Shown: piece by piece, positions 51,089-58,751 of the stretch | Layout of the letters: each line of letters begins with the position of its first letter | Position numbering within the stretch: position 1 is the first letter of the stretch | Assembly: GCF_001542415.1 (NCBI RefSeq) | Contig: NZ_LNCU01000116.1 | Coordinates: 1 to 58,751 of the forward strand | Source: Bradyrhizobium macuxiense | Lineage (GTDB): Bacteria; Pseudomonadota; Alphaproteobacteria; Rhizobiales; Xanthobacteraceae | Length of the DNA stretch: 58,751 bases | Direction of reading: 5' to 3' | Notes under the pieces: generated by a model | Database searches by the model: none | Told to the model about the DNA's origin: nothing | Seen by the model: the letters and a program-made list of their open reading frames with translations, nothing else | Program-made: the position numbers and the translations under genes

Positions 51089-51727
51089 ATGATCTATGAG
51101 CTGCGGACCTACACGGTGCGCCCGGGCGCCGTCGGCGAGATGGTGAAGGCGGCGAGCACGCTGTCGCGCGACATACGCGGCGACAATTTCGGCAAGCTCG
51201 AAGGCTACTGGATCACCGAGATCGGTCCGCTCAATCAGGTCTTGCACATGTGGAGCTACGCCGATCTCAACGAGCGCGCCCGGCTGCGCGGCGAACTCGC
51301 GAAGAATGCGCGCTGGACCGGCGAATACATCCCGGCGATCCGGCCGCACCTCGTGCACCAGGACGTCCGCCTGCTCAACGCCATCATCCCGCCGATCGCG
51401 CCGGCCACGTCGGGCAATGTCTACGAATTCCGCAACTACCGGGCCAGGCCGCTCGGCGCCGTCAAGCAATGGCTCGACCTGTTCACGGGCGTGATGCCGG
51501 CACGCGAGAAATACTCGAAGATCGTCGGCCTCTGGCAGACCGAAACCGGCCAGCCCAACGAGGTCTGCCACATCTGGGCCTATCCCAGCCTTAACGCCCG
51601 CGCCGAAGCGCGCGGCAATGCGCTGAAGGATCCGGCCTGGCAGGAATTTTTGGGCAAGGGCACGCCGCTCCTGGAAGAGATGCACTCGACCATCATGCTG
51701 CCGGCCCCGCACTCGCCGTTGCAGTGA
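51089..51727 (+). CDS. NIPSNAP-family protein, two ferredoxin-like domains
   Basis: The 212-residue product has two NIPSNAP/ABM-like modules: MIYELRTYTVRPGAVGEMVKAAS...NQVLHMWSYADLNERARLR (about 1-100) and NVYEFRNYRARPLGAVKQWLDLF...NEVCHIWAYPSLNARAEAR (about 110-210). The paired domains form a dimer-like barrel. Function is unknown, possibly a dioxygenase-like role. The ATG follows AAGGAGACC. A family A palindrome follows. Confidence 0.85.
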   Translation: MIYELRTYTVRPGAVGEMVKAASTLSRDIRGDNFGKLEGYWITEIGPLNQVLHMWSYADLNERARLRGELAKNARWTGEYIPAIRPHLVHQDVRLLNAIIPPIAPATSGNVYEFRNYRARPLGAVKQWLDLFTGVMPAREKYSKIVGLWQTETGQPNEVCHIWAYPSLNARAEARGNALKDPAWQEFLGKGTPLLEEMHSTIMLPAPHSPLQ

Positions 51728-51758
51728 GGGGGACGGCTCAGGATAACAGGACTGCGCT

Positions 51759-51845
51759 CGTCATTGCGAGCGAAGCGAAGCAATCCATCGGGCGGCATAC
51801 GCGGAAGCATGGATTGCTTCGTCGCTATCGCTTCTCGCAATGACG
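51759..51845. repeat. Dispersed palindrome, family A copy 3
   Basis: Starts CGTCATTGCGAG and ends CTCGCAATGACG, with the inner AAGCAATCCAT/ATGGATTGCTT pair. It lies between the convergent NIPSNAP and GNAT genes and may act as a bidirectional terminator. Confidence 0.8.
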
Positions 51846-51867
51846 GAGTGAATAGCGTCACAAGCTC

Positions 51868-52359
51868 TCAGGTGCCGTGCTCAGTGGACGGTGGAATCGC
51901 AAACGCGAACATCGATAGCTGGACGTCCGGAGAGAACACGAATGGTGTGGCGCCTATCTTGTTGGCGCCCATTCGCGCATAGAACTCGACGGAGTGCGGG
52001 CTCGAATTGATCAGGATCACATTTCCCGCCAACTTTCGCGAAAGTTCTATCGCAGTCGCAAAGAGTCGCGTTCCGAGGCCTCTTCGCGAATAGGCCGGAT
52101 CGACGAAAATGCCATCGAGGAGACTGAGGCCTCCGATCCCTGTCGGCCTTACGGATACATGACCATATGGAACGCCGTTCTCGCCCTCAGCGACAAAGAC
52201 CAGCCCGGCTGCGATCAGCGCAAGGTTGATCTTGAGTCCGGGCATGAAGCGGGCGATAGCTTCATCGTCGTAACCATCATGCTTCGTTGCACGCACGGCA
52301 ATTTGCGTGAGCTCCGCGGCCTCATCCACGCGTGCGGGTCTGACCCAGGTCTCTGTCAT
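51868..52359 (-). CDS. GNAT-family N-acetyltransferase
   Basis: The 163-residue product has the GNAT acetyl-CoA-binding pattern: GHVSVRPTGIGGLSLLDGIFVDPAYSRRGLGTRLFATAIELSRKLAGN (motif A with R-G-L-G), then VILINSSPHSVEFYARMGA (motif B). It acetylates an unknown amine. The start at 52359 gives the right length; the extended upstream frame has no coding character. Confidence 0.88.
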   Translation of the reverse strand: MTETWVRPARVDEAAELTQIAVRATKHDGYDDEAIARFMPGLKINLALIAAGLVFVAEGENGVPYGHVSVRPTGIGGLSLLDGIFVDPAYSRRGLGTRLFATAIELSRKLAGNVILINSSPHSVEFYARMGANKIGATPFVFSPDVQLSMFAFAIPPSTEHGT

Positions 52360-52524
52360 CGTTGACCTCACTCCCGTGTCGGCAAATAGCCGGAGCGGAT
52401 TGAATTTCAAGAGGTGGGGCGGATGCGTGCGGACGGGAATGCAGGAGCGGCGCGGCTCGCCCGGATGACGTGGTGAGCCGGCCGCCACAGACGGTCACTC
52501 GCTGCGGGAAATCAGAGCAAAAAA

Positions 52525-52552
52525 CCTCACCCGATGTTTCCGTCGGGTGAGG
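52525..52552 (-). terminator. Terminator of the CelD-like acetyltransferase gene
   Basis: A ten-base perfect stem (CCTCACCCGA at 52525-52534 with TCGGGTGAGG at 52543-52552) with an eight-base loop. On the minus strand it is followed by six T, so it ends transcription of the gene at 52752. The 52360-52751 gap holds no other feature that I can support. Confidence 0.85.
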
Positions 52553-52751
52553 CCTTTCAAGCAAGGGCATGCGCCGTGCTGAGAACCGGCGCGCCGCAAC
52601 GCTAGCTGCGCAGGCTGACACCGACCTGACGGCGGGAACTACTTGTTTCCAGATGTATCTGCATGGCTACGAAAGGGTAAACCGTTCGCTGACGGCAAGT
52701 GACGCCACCGCATCCGAAACGCGGACGTCTCTCGACCCGCGAGGATGCCTC

Positions 52752-53939
52752 TTATACCGGCGGCTTGCCGCGCCGACCACGAACGAAGCGGAGAGCACCG
52801 CGCGCCGCTTCATAGGCGAGGCGGTGCATCGTCACGGCCGCATGAATCGCCGGCACCAGCGGATCGTGGCCTCGCAATGGAACGAGCACGTCGCCGATCG
52901 CGAAGCGCCCGCGCCAGATCGGGTCGATCATGGGATGGCCGGGCGCGGCGGTGGAGTCGGCCGAATTGATTGCGGGATCGGCGCAGAGATGCCGGGTCAG
53001 GTCCAGCGTCAACTGCGCGCCGGGCGAGTATTTCGCGAAGCGCTCGTCGATGCCGATCTTGAAGAAGAAGGCGCGGTCCTGATGGCGCACCACGATGCCG
53101 CCGGCGACCGGCGTTCCGCCGGCATGCAGCGAGATGATTTCGCAACCTCCGATGGCGGCCATCGCCAGCGTTGCGCGGCGGATGAAGGCGGCGTCGCCGG
53201 CATGCTGGCTGAGCGCCGTGCCGCGCTTGCCCTTCCAGCCGCCGGCCTCGAGGGTGAGGAAGGTTTCGAGCGCGGTTGCGACGGCGCGCGGCCCGCGTGC
53301 GACATCGAAACGCACCGCGCCACGTTCGGCGAGGCGGTGGCGCTGCCGTCGCAGCTCCTTCAGCTTCTTCGCGCCCAGCGCATCGCGCAGCAATTCGTCG
53401 GCATCGCGTGTCGCATCGAGTGCGGCGCGCTGATAGCTGCTAAGCACGCGCGGATGCAAGCCGTCCTGCGCCAACACCGCGCGGATCGCCGTCATGGCCG
53501 GGCCCTCAAGCGACATCGTGCGCAGGATCAGCGCATGCGCGCCCGCGTTGCGAGCCTGGCGCAGCAATTTTGCGGCGGCATCCTCCGCGGCGTCGCGATC
53601 GAGCAGCGGCGTGCACAACGTGCCGTAAGGTTCGGCGCCGATCAGCGCGGGCAGGGGAAGCCTGTGGATCCGCTGCATCGGGATGACCGGCAGCAGGCCG
53701 ATCAGTTGACCGGCGTCGTTCCACGCCCCGAGCACCGAGGCGCCGGTGCGGCCGCGCGCGGATGCGTCGACCGCCAATTCCCAGTCGGGCTGGTAGTAGC
53801 CGTTGGCCTCGATCGCGCGGTCGGCCAGCGTACGCCATGGGCCGACCGGAACGCCTGACAGCGGCGGCAGCGCGCGGCCATCAGCGGCATCCTTACGCGA
53901 TGCTCGGCGGCTCACAGCCTGGTGCGCGATATCGGCCAT
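52752..53939 (-). CDS. CelD/BcsL-like GNAT acyltransferase
   Basis: The 395-residue product has the two-domain layout of FemAB/CelD-like acyltransferases (often called cellulose-biosynthesis acetyltransferase): GWNDAGQLIGLLPVIP-like strand near 70-90 (AWNDAGQLIGLLPVIPMQ), LKELRRQRHRLAERG (about 195-210) and the C-terminal acetyl-CoA domain with GGCEIISLHAGGTPVAGGIVVRHQDRAFFFKIGIDERFAKYSPGAQLTLDL. The substrate is unknown, probably an envelope polymer or lipid. It ends at the strong terminator. Confidence 0.85.
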   Translation of the reverse strand: MADIAHQAVSRRASRKDAADGRALPPLSGVPVGPWRTLADRAIEANGYYQPDWELAVDASARGRTGASVLGAWNDAGQLIGLLPVIPMQRIHRLPLPALIGAEPYGTLCTPLLDRDAAEDAAAKLLRQARNAGAHALILRTMSLEGPAMTAIRAVLAQDGLHPRVLSSYQRAALDATRDADELLRDALGAKKLKELRRQRHRLAERGAVRFDVARGPRAVATALETFLTLEAGGWKGKRGTALSQHAGDAAFIRRATLAMAAIGGCEIISLHAGGTPVAGGIVVRHQDRAFFFKIGIDERFAKYSPGAQLTLDLTRHLCADPAINSADSTAAPGHPMIDPIWRGRFAIGDVLVPLRGHDPLVPAIHAAVTMHRLAYEAARGALRFVRGRRGKPPV

Positions 53940-54328
53940 GTCCTAGTTTCCCCGTGCACAGGGCCGCTTCCCGTCGGCCTGCGTTCGTCAGGGCCAACGC
54001 TAGCGGAAAGAAATGGACAATGCCGTTGGGGCCGTCAGGCAATTTGAGCGGTCATGTTAACGTGGCATTCAGTATGGCGCCCCGCGTGGAATTGCGGCTT
54101 CTCAAACGCGTTCTGAACTCCGCGTTTACCACGCCTCTAAACGCCATGAGAACCAGTTTCCCTAATCAGCCGGCAACGTCCTCCTGCTATTGAAAGATAG
54201 AGAAAAGGGAGAACGACCTGTGTTCAGCGTTGTTCGGTGCCCCGCGTTGATTGCCTGTCGGTGTGCAGGATCCGCCGTTGCGGAAATGCCGTTCGACGGC
54301 TCTCGATCTTCACAAGAAGACCACGCCC
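53940..54328. other. Intergenic region without a recognised feature
   Basis: No gene, strong hairpin or promoter was found in these 389 bases. A short GTG-initiated frame (about 54220-54336) with a GGGAGA before it could encode 38 residues overlapping the next start, but it has no recognisable sequence and I do not annotate it. Confidence 0.5.
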
Positions 54329-54538
54329 ATGACTGAGCAACATCCGATTGCGTCCGAGCACGCACGCGCCATCTGCGAAGAGATTGGCGAAAGACTGCGC
54401 CATGCACTGCGCGACGACTATGCCGATCTGCCGCCACGGCTGCGGGAACTGATGGACCGGCTCGCCCAGCTTGATTGTGAGGCTCCGTCGCTGGTGCCCA
54501 CGATGGGGGAGATGACGAGAGCGCTGGAAGCAGCCTAA
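54329..54538 (+). CDS. Small hypothetical helical protein, 69 aa
   Basis: The product starts MTEQHPIASEHARAICEEIG and is a short acidic helical protein (RLRHALRDDYADLPPRLRELMDRLAQLD) with a C-terminal EMTRALEAA. No domain is known to me, but codon use and length suit a real gene. The upstream frame is open but unlikely. A family D repeat starts at its stop. Confidence 0.6.
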   Translation: MTEQHPIASEHARAICEEIGERLRHALRDDYADLPPRLRELMDRLAQLDCEAPSLVPTMGEMTRALEAA

Positions 54539-54663
54539 AGCGCGATGAGATTGGGTTGAATCGTCATCGCGCTTTAGCTTTTTGATTGAGCATGATCTCC
54601 GCGCGCAAACGCTACGCGTTTGTCGCGAGGGAAAACCGCTTCACACTTTTCCGGATCATGCTC
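54537..54663. repeat. Dispersed bipartite palindrome, family D
   Basis: Two hairpins in series. The first has arms AAAGCGCGATGA (54537-54548) and its complement (54564-54575), followed by CTTTTTG. The second has GAGCATGATC (54588-54597) and GATCATGCTC (54654-54663), with an inner AACGC/GCGTT-type pair. This arrangement resembles a repeat common in Bradyrhizobium. The first hairpin may also terminate the small gene, whose stop it overlaps. Confidence 0.8.
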
Positions 54664-54741
54664 TAGGCCTGCCGCGCGAGGCGCTGGTCGCGTGTATCGT
54701 TCGCACTTCAGCGACTTCGATCGATAGGTCCGGTTCAGCGG

Positions 54742-55791
54742 CTACGTCTTGAACTGTGCGGTCGGCGTGGAGCGGGAAATTCTGAGCTCTTCCTCGTCCA
54801 TGTCGACAGGGACATCGGCGAACAGCGGTGTGCTCAGATAGCGTTCACCGGTGTCGGGCAGCATGCAAAGAATGTTTGCGCCCCTTTCGGCTTGCGCCGC
54901 GACCTTGAGCGCTCCTGCCATTGTCGCGCCGGAGGTAATGCCGACGAATATCCCTTCCTTGGTCGCAAGGTCCTTGCTGCACCTGATGGCCTCGGGGCCG
55001 GGGATCGGCAGGATCTGGTTGATGACCTTCATCATGACGGCATCGCCAGTGAGCTTCGGGATGAAATCGGGAGTCCAGCCCTGCATGGGATGCGGCTTGA
55101 AGGTCGGATGGGGGAGCGCCGGCGTGCCGTCCGGGTTGCGCTTTTGCTCGATGCCGCTGCCCAGCAGCTGCGCATCTTCGGGCTCGCAAACGATGATCTT
55201 CGTCTCGGGTCGCTCCTTTGCGAGCACCCGCGCAACGCCCTTCAGCGTGCCGCCGGTCCCATAACCCGTGACCCAGTAATCCAGTCGCTCGCCGGCGAAA
55301 TCATCCAGAATCTCGCGCGCGGTGGTTCGCGAATGGTAGTCGGGATTGGCTTCGTTCTCGAATTGCCGCGTCATGAACCAGCCGTGCGTCCTGGCAAGCT
55401 CGATCGTCTTGTTGATCATTCCGACAGCCCGGTCCGCCGCGGGCGTCACAACGACTTTCGCGCCCAGGAACCGCATGAGCCTTCGCCGCTCGATGCTGAA
55501 GGTCTCGGCCATGGTGACCACCAGCGGATACCCCTTGGCCGCGCAAACCATCGCAAGGCCGATCCCCGTGTTACCGCTCGTCGCCTCAATCACGGTTTGA
55601 CCTGGTTTGAGTTCCCCGGTCTGTTCGGCGGCCTCGATGACGCCGAGAGCCAGGCGATCCTTGACCGATCCCAGGGGATTAAAGGCCTCGATCTTCACGA
55701 ACAGATTTACCCCGGCCGGAGCAAGACGGTTGATCCGCACGACGGGCGTATGGCCGACGGTTTCGAGGATATTTTGATATCGATGGCCCAT
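54742..55791 (-). CDS. cysK: Cysteine synthase / O-acetylserine sulfhydrylase
   Basis: The 349-residue product is a fold-type II PLP enzyme: Lys44 in NPLGSVKDRLAL is the cofactor lysine, followed by the loop ATSGNTGIGLAMVCAAKGY and the phosphate-binding GTGGTLKGVARVL. It makes cysteine from O-acetylserine and sulfide. It is somewhat longer than CysK (about 310-320) because of a C-terminal tail ending STPTAQFKT. The start was set at MGHRYQN, 45 residues into the open frame. Confidence 0.93.
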   Translation of the reverse strand: MGHRYQNILETVGHTPVVRINRLAPAGVNLFVKIEAFNPLGSVKDRLALGVIEAAEQTGELKPGQTVIEATSGNTGIGLAMVCAAKGYPLVVTMAETFSIERRRLMRFLGAKVVVTPAADRAVGMINKTIELARTHGWFMTRQFENEANPDYHSRTTAREILDDFAGERLDYWVTGYGTGGTLKGVARVLAKERPETKIIVCEPEDAQLLGSGIEQKRNPDGTPALPHPTFKPHPMQGWTPDFIPKLTGDAVMMKVINQILPIPGPEAIRCSKDLATKEGIFVGITSGATMAGALKVAAQAERGANILCMLPDTGERYLSTPLFADVPVDMDEEELRISRSTPTAQFKT

Positions 55792-55988
55792 GGTACCTCC
55801 ATTGGAGTATCTATCTTTTGGGAAATAGGAATCCAAAATGCGGCCGCTGACCGGCGAAGCATACCTCAACTGAGGCTTCCGGCAATCGGCCGGCCCCTGA
55901 GCGTGCGGCCACATTTTTTCTGCCAATGCGAGTGGCCGAAGGGTAGCAGTCGGTGCTTTTCTGTGAGTGACCTGCCCGGGAGGGCTCC

Positions 55989-57767
55989 TTGTCCGAGCGC
56001 GTGGAGCGGAGATTGGCGGCCGTGCTGGCAGCAGATATCGCCGGCTACAGTCGATTGATGGGCCGCGATGAAGAGCGCACGCTGGCCGAACTGAAGGTGC
56101 TTCGCAAGACGCTGGTCGATACCTCGATCGCCTCGCATCGCGGTCGGATTGTCAAAACCACCGGCGACGGCATGCTGGTCGAATTCGTCAGCGTCGTCGA
56201 CGCCACGCGCTGTGCGGTGGAAGTTCAGCGGGCCATGGTCGAGCACAACGCCGATGTGGCGCAGGAGCTGCGGATCGAGTTCCGCATCGGTATTCACGTT
56301 GGCGACATCATCATCGACGAGAACGACATTTTCGGAGATGGCGTCAACATCGCCGCGCGGCTCGAAGGCATTGCAAGGCCTGGCGGCGTCTGCATTTCCG
56401 ACGATGCGCACCGGCAGGTTCGCGGAAAACTGGACATCATGTTTGATGATATGGGCGTACAGACGCTCAAGAACATCGCCGAGCCGATGCGCACGTGGCA
56501 GGTGAGACTCTCCGGCGATGCCGCGCCACCGGGTCAAACGGCAAAGCCGCCGCTGCAGGCCAGGGGCCCGGCGTTGCCCGACAAGCCCTCCATTGTCGTC
56601 CTTCCATTTGACAACATGTCGGCGGAGGACGGGCAGGATTACCTCGCGGACGGAATCGTCGAAGCGATAACGGCGGCGCTATCGTGCATTCGCTCCTTCT
56701 TCGTCATCGCGCGCAGCTCCGCCTTTACGTACAAGGGCCGCGCGACAGATGCCCGGGAAATCGGCAGGGAGCTGGGTGTTGCCTATCTCCTTGAAGGCAG
56801 CGTGCAAAAGATCGGTAACCGTCTGCGGATCATCGTCCAGCTCATCGAGACGGAGGCGGGCGCACATGTCTGGAGCTCGCGCTATGACGGCATGCTGGAC
56901 GAGTTCTTCGATCTGCAGGATCGGATCACGCAGCAGGTCGCAGGCGCCCTGCAGCCATCAATTCGTCTGGCCGAGATCGAACGTTCCGAGCGCAGAAGGC
57001 CGCAGGACCTGAGCGCTTACGACTATACGATCAGGGCGATGCCTCACGCATGGGCGCTGGAGAAGGAGGAAAGCGGCAAGGCACTCGAATTGCTGGAAGC
57101 CGCCTTGGCGATTGACTGCAAATATCCGCTGGCTCTTGCGCTTGCGGGATGGTGCCACGCTCAGCGCTCGGTCTATAACTGGGCGGATGACATCGCGGAC
57201 AGCAAGACGAAGGCGCGTACGCTCGCCGAGCGGGCCGTCAATATCAGCGGGGACGATCCGCTTGTTCTGGCTGTGCTGGGCGCGGTCTACACATTTGTTC
57301 GCAATCACGGGACTGCACGGGTGCTGCTGGAGCGGGCCCTGGCAATCGATCCGAATTGCGCCTGGGCTTGGAGCCGGCTCGGCTGGATCGACAATTATTC
57401 AGATCGTCCGCAGCATGCACGCCAGCATTTTGAACGGGCGCTCCGCCTCAGCCCGATCGACCCGATGAACTTCAATAACTACGCCGGCATCGGATCCTCC
57501 TACGAGGTGGAGCAGGACTACGACAAGGCCGTGGAATACTACGGACGCGCCTTGCAGGAGCGCCCGCACGCCACCTGGATCTATCGGAACCTGGCGTCGG
57601 CACTGGCAGGCGCCGGTCGGATCGACGAAGCGAAGGCGGCGTTCTCCGAAATGATGCGAAGCTATCCCGGGATGACGGCTTCAAAATTCAAGGACGCCAT
57701 GGTCTTCTCGGGTCCAACCTTGGACCGGATGGCCCAATATCTTCAAAGCCTCGGTTTGCCGGAATAG
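55989..57767 (+). CDS. Class III adenylate/guanylate cyclase with TolB-like/TPR chassis
   Basis: The 592-residue product (TTG start after GGGAGGG) has an N-terminal class III cyclase domain (about 1-170): metal-binding Asp16 in AADIAGYSRLMG and Asp60 in KTTGDGMLVEF, and FGDGVNIAARLEG with the transition-state Asn/Arg region. It then has a TolB/FlgO-like segment (PSIVVLPFDNMSAEDGQDYLADGIVEAITAAL) and TPR repeats to the end. It is expected to make cAMP or cGMP. The same chassis, with a DNA-binding head instead, is at 44334-45887. Confidence 0.9.
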   Translation: MSERVERRLAAVLAADIAGYSRLMGRDEERTLAELKVLRKTLVDTSIASHRGRIVKTTGDGMLVEFVSVVDATRCAVEVQRAMVEHNADVAQELRIEFRIGIHVGDIIIDENDIFGDGVNIAARLEGIARPGGVCISDDAHRQVRGKLDIMFDDMGVQTLKNIAEPMRTWQVRLSGDAAPPGQTAKPPLQARGPALPDKPSIVVLPFDNMSAEDGQDYLADGIVEAITAALSCIRSFFVIARSSAFTYKGRATDAREIGRELGVAYLLEGSVQKIGNRLRIIVQLIETEAGAHVWSSRYDGMLDEFFDLQDRITQQVAGALQPSIRLAEIERSERRRPQDLSAYDYTIRAMPHAWALEKEESGKALELLEAALAIDCKYPLALALAGWCHAQRSVYNWADDIADSKTKARTLAERAVNISGDDPLVLAVLGAVYTFVRNHGTARVLLERALAIDPNCAWAWSRLGWIDNYSDRPQHARQHFERALRLSPIDPMNFNNYAGIGSSYEVEQDYDKAVEYYGRALQERPHATWIYRNLASALAGAGRIDEAKAAFSEMMRSYPGMTASKFKDAMVFSGPTLDRMAQYLQSLGLPE

Positions 57768-58026
57768 CGGAGCGCCTTGAAGATGCGGGCCCAGCGCCGC
57801 AGTTGCGCCGCTCGGCGAGCCTCGAAGGGAACGGCCCCGGCCGTGTCGCGCATCCTTCGCGGCGGCTGCGTTGCGGTGTCGTCCGGATGATGGGATCGGC
57901 AGTCGAAAAAGCTGCCGACTCACACCTAGCACTACTTTGGCAGATTATTGGATTTCCGCGATTTTTTAGGATTCCCGAATCAATTTTTCAATGATTCATG
58001 GGTGGTCGGCTCTTGGAGGGCTGACC

Positions 58027-58751
58027 ATGGCGGGATGGGAAGACGAACTTGAACGCTGGCTGATGCCGTTCTTGGACCGGCTGGGTCATAAGACTCGGCA
58101 GCGGATGTGTCCTCTGTACGTTGCGGGACTGATCGGTCCTGGCGATCGCAAGAGCGTTCAGCCGATGGCGGAGCGCCTTGCCACGGGCAACTACGACCAA
58201 CTGCACCATTTCATTGCGGACGGTGTCTGGGACGCGACGCCGCTGGAGACGGAGCTGCTCAACCAGGCGGACCGACTTGTCGGCGGTAGGGATGCGGTGC
58301 TCGTTATTGATGACACCTCACTGCCGAAGAAGGGCGAACGCTCGGTTGGTGTTGCAGCTCAATACGCGTCGGCTCTCGGCAAAACGGCAAATTGCCAAAC
58401 GCTGGTGTCTTTGACGCTTGCGCGCGGCGAAGTGCCGGTGATGGTCGCGTTGCGCCTCTTTCTGCCCGATAGTTGGACAAGCAACGTGTCTCGTTTGAAG
58501 CGCGCTCGCGTGCCAGTCGAACACCGAACGCTACGGTCCAAGCCGGAGATTGCTTTGGCCGAGATTGACCGCGTGATGGCAGCCAACGTGCGCTTTGGAT
58601 GTGTGCTGGCGGATGCAGGATACGGGCTCAGCGCACCGTTTCGACAAGGGCTAACAGAGCGCGGGCTGGCCTGGGCTGTCGGCATCCCTCGGCACCTGAA
58701 GGTGTATCCGGTCGATGTGAAGCTCATTTGGCCGATTACCAAAGTCCGCGG
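58027..58751 (+). CDS. IS701-type transposase, 5' part (cut by window end)
   Basis: The frame starts at an ATG and runs off the right end of the window after 241 codons. The product has an N-terminal helical domain (ELERWLMPFLDRLGHKTRQRM) and a DDE catalytic core: the first Asp in VLVIDDTSLPKKG and the second in CVLADAGYG, with QYASALGKTANCQ between them, typical of IS701-family transposases. The upstream end of the insertion sequence probably lies within 57900-58020, but its inverted repeat cannot be fixed without the right end. Confidence 0.85.
   Translation, partial: MAGWEDELERWLMPFLDRLGHKTRQRMCPLYVAGLIGPGDRKSVQPMAERLATGNYDQLHHFIADGVWDATPLETELLNQADRLVGGRDAVLVIDDTSLPKKGERSVGVAAQYASALGKTANCQTLVSLTLARGEVPVMVALRLFLPDSWTSNVSRLKRARVPVEHRTLRSKPEIALAEIDRVMAANVRFGCVLADAGYGLSAPFRQGLTERGLAWAVGIPRHLKVYPVDVKLIWPITKVR

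Noticed and set aside
54220..54336. 38-codon GTG-initiated frame before the small gene at 54329
   Set aside because: It has a weak ribosome binding site only, a cysteine-rich nonsense-like composition and no recognisable pattern.

Overview
The window reads as a chromosomal segment of a high-GC alphaproteobacterium, most likely Bradyrhizobium or a close relative. The reasons are the flagellar gene content and order, CtrA-type TTAA-N7-TTAA boxes next to a CckA kinase gene, many small paralogous regulators, and dispersed intergenic palindromes of the kind common in that group. This is judged from recalled family features, not from a database search.

Layout. 1-2207 is the end of an accessory module: two small unknown proteins and a large serine recombinase. 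2400-5500 holds an ArsR/AHSA1 pair with a tandem operator, a small membrane protein, DUF1801, a monooxygenase-like protein and a GrlR-like protein. 5515-31190 is a flagellar region in several blocks: flgF-flgG-flgA-flgH leftward from a sigma54-like promoter; fliL-fliM-DUF6468-motE rightward from a CtrA-like box; a 1270-residue TPR protein behind a second CtrA box; fliO-fliP leftward; and flgB-flgC-fliE-fliQ-fliR-flhB rightward from a third CtrA box, followed by cckA and a Tim44-like gene. Non-flagellar genes (MFS transporter, class V aminotransferase, VOC protein) interrupt it.

31380-44150 is metabolic and regulatory: GST, Gfa-type protein, isoprenylcysteine-methyltransferase-like protein, a second ArsR/AHSA1 pair, a Kazal-domain secreted protein, class I fumarase, DUF429, an OsmC protein and a SET-domain methyltransferase with a histone-like tail. 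Its most coherent unit is 38386-42146. There a TetR regulator, a carotenoid-cleavage-type oxygenase and two inner-membrane proteins are tied together by two promoter regions of the same design, each carrying a pair of ATCTTTAC-N3-GTAAAGAT operators. I regard this as the best candidate for an undescribed regulon.

44330-50280 has a CadC-like wHTH/TPR regulator divergent from a cupin. Next is an NsrR-like unit with a 14-1-14 perfect palindrome in front of a truncated haemoglobin gene. Then comes an XRE/MmyB regulator whose probable operator is repeated 713 bases away, upstream of a small membrane gene. 50340-58751 holds a DsbA/FrnE-like protein, NIPSNAP, two acetyltransferases, a cysteine synthase, a class III cyclase with the same TolB-like/TPR chassis as the wHTH regulator, and the start of an IS701-type transposase cut by the window end.

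No tRNA, rRNA or CRISPR array was seen. Several repressor genes lie so close to their predicted promoters that their mRNAs may be leaderless.
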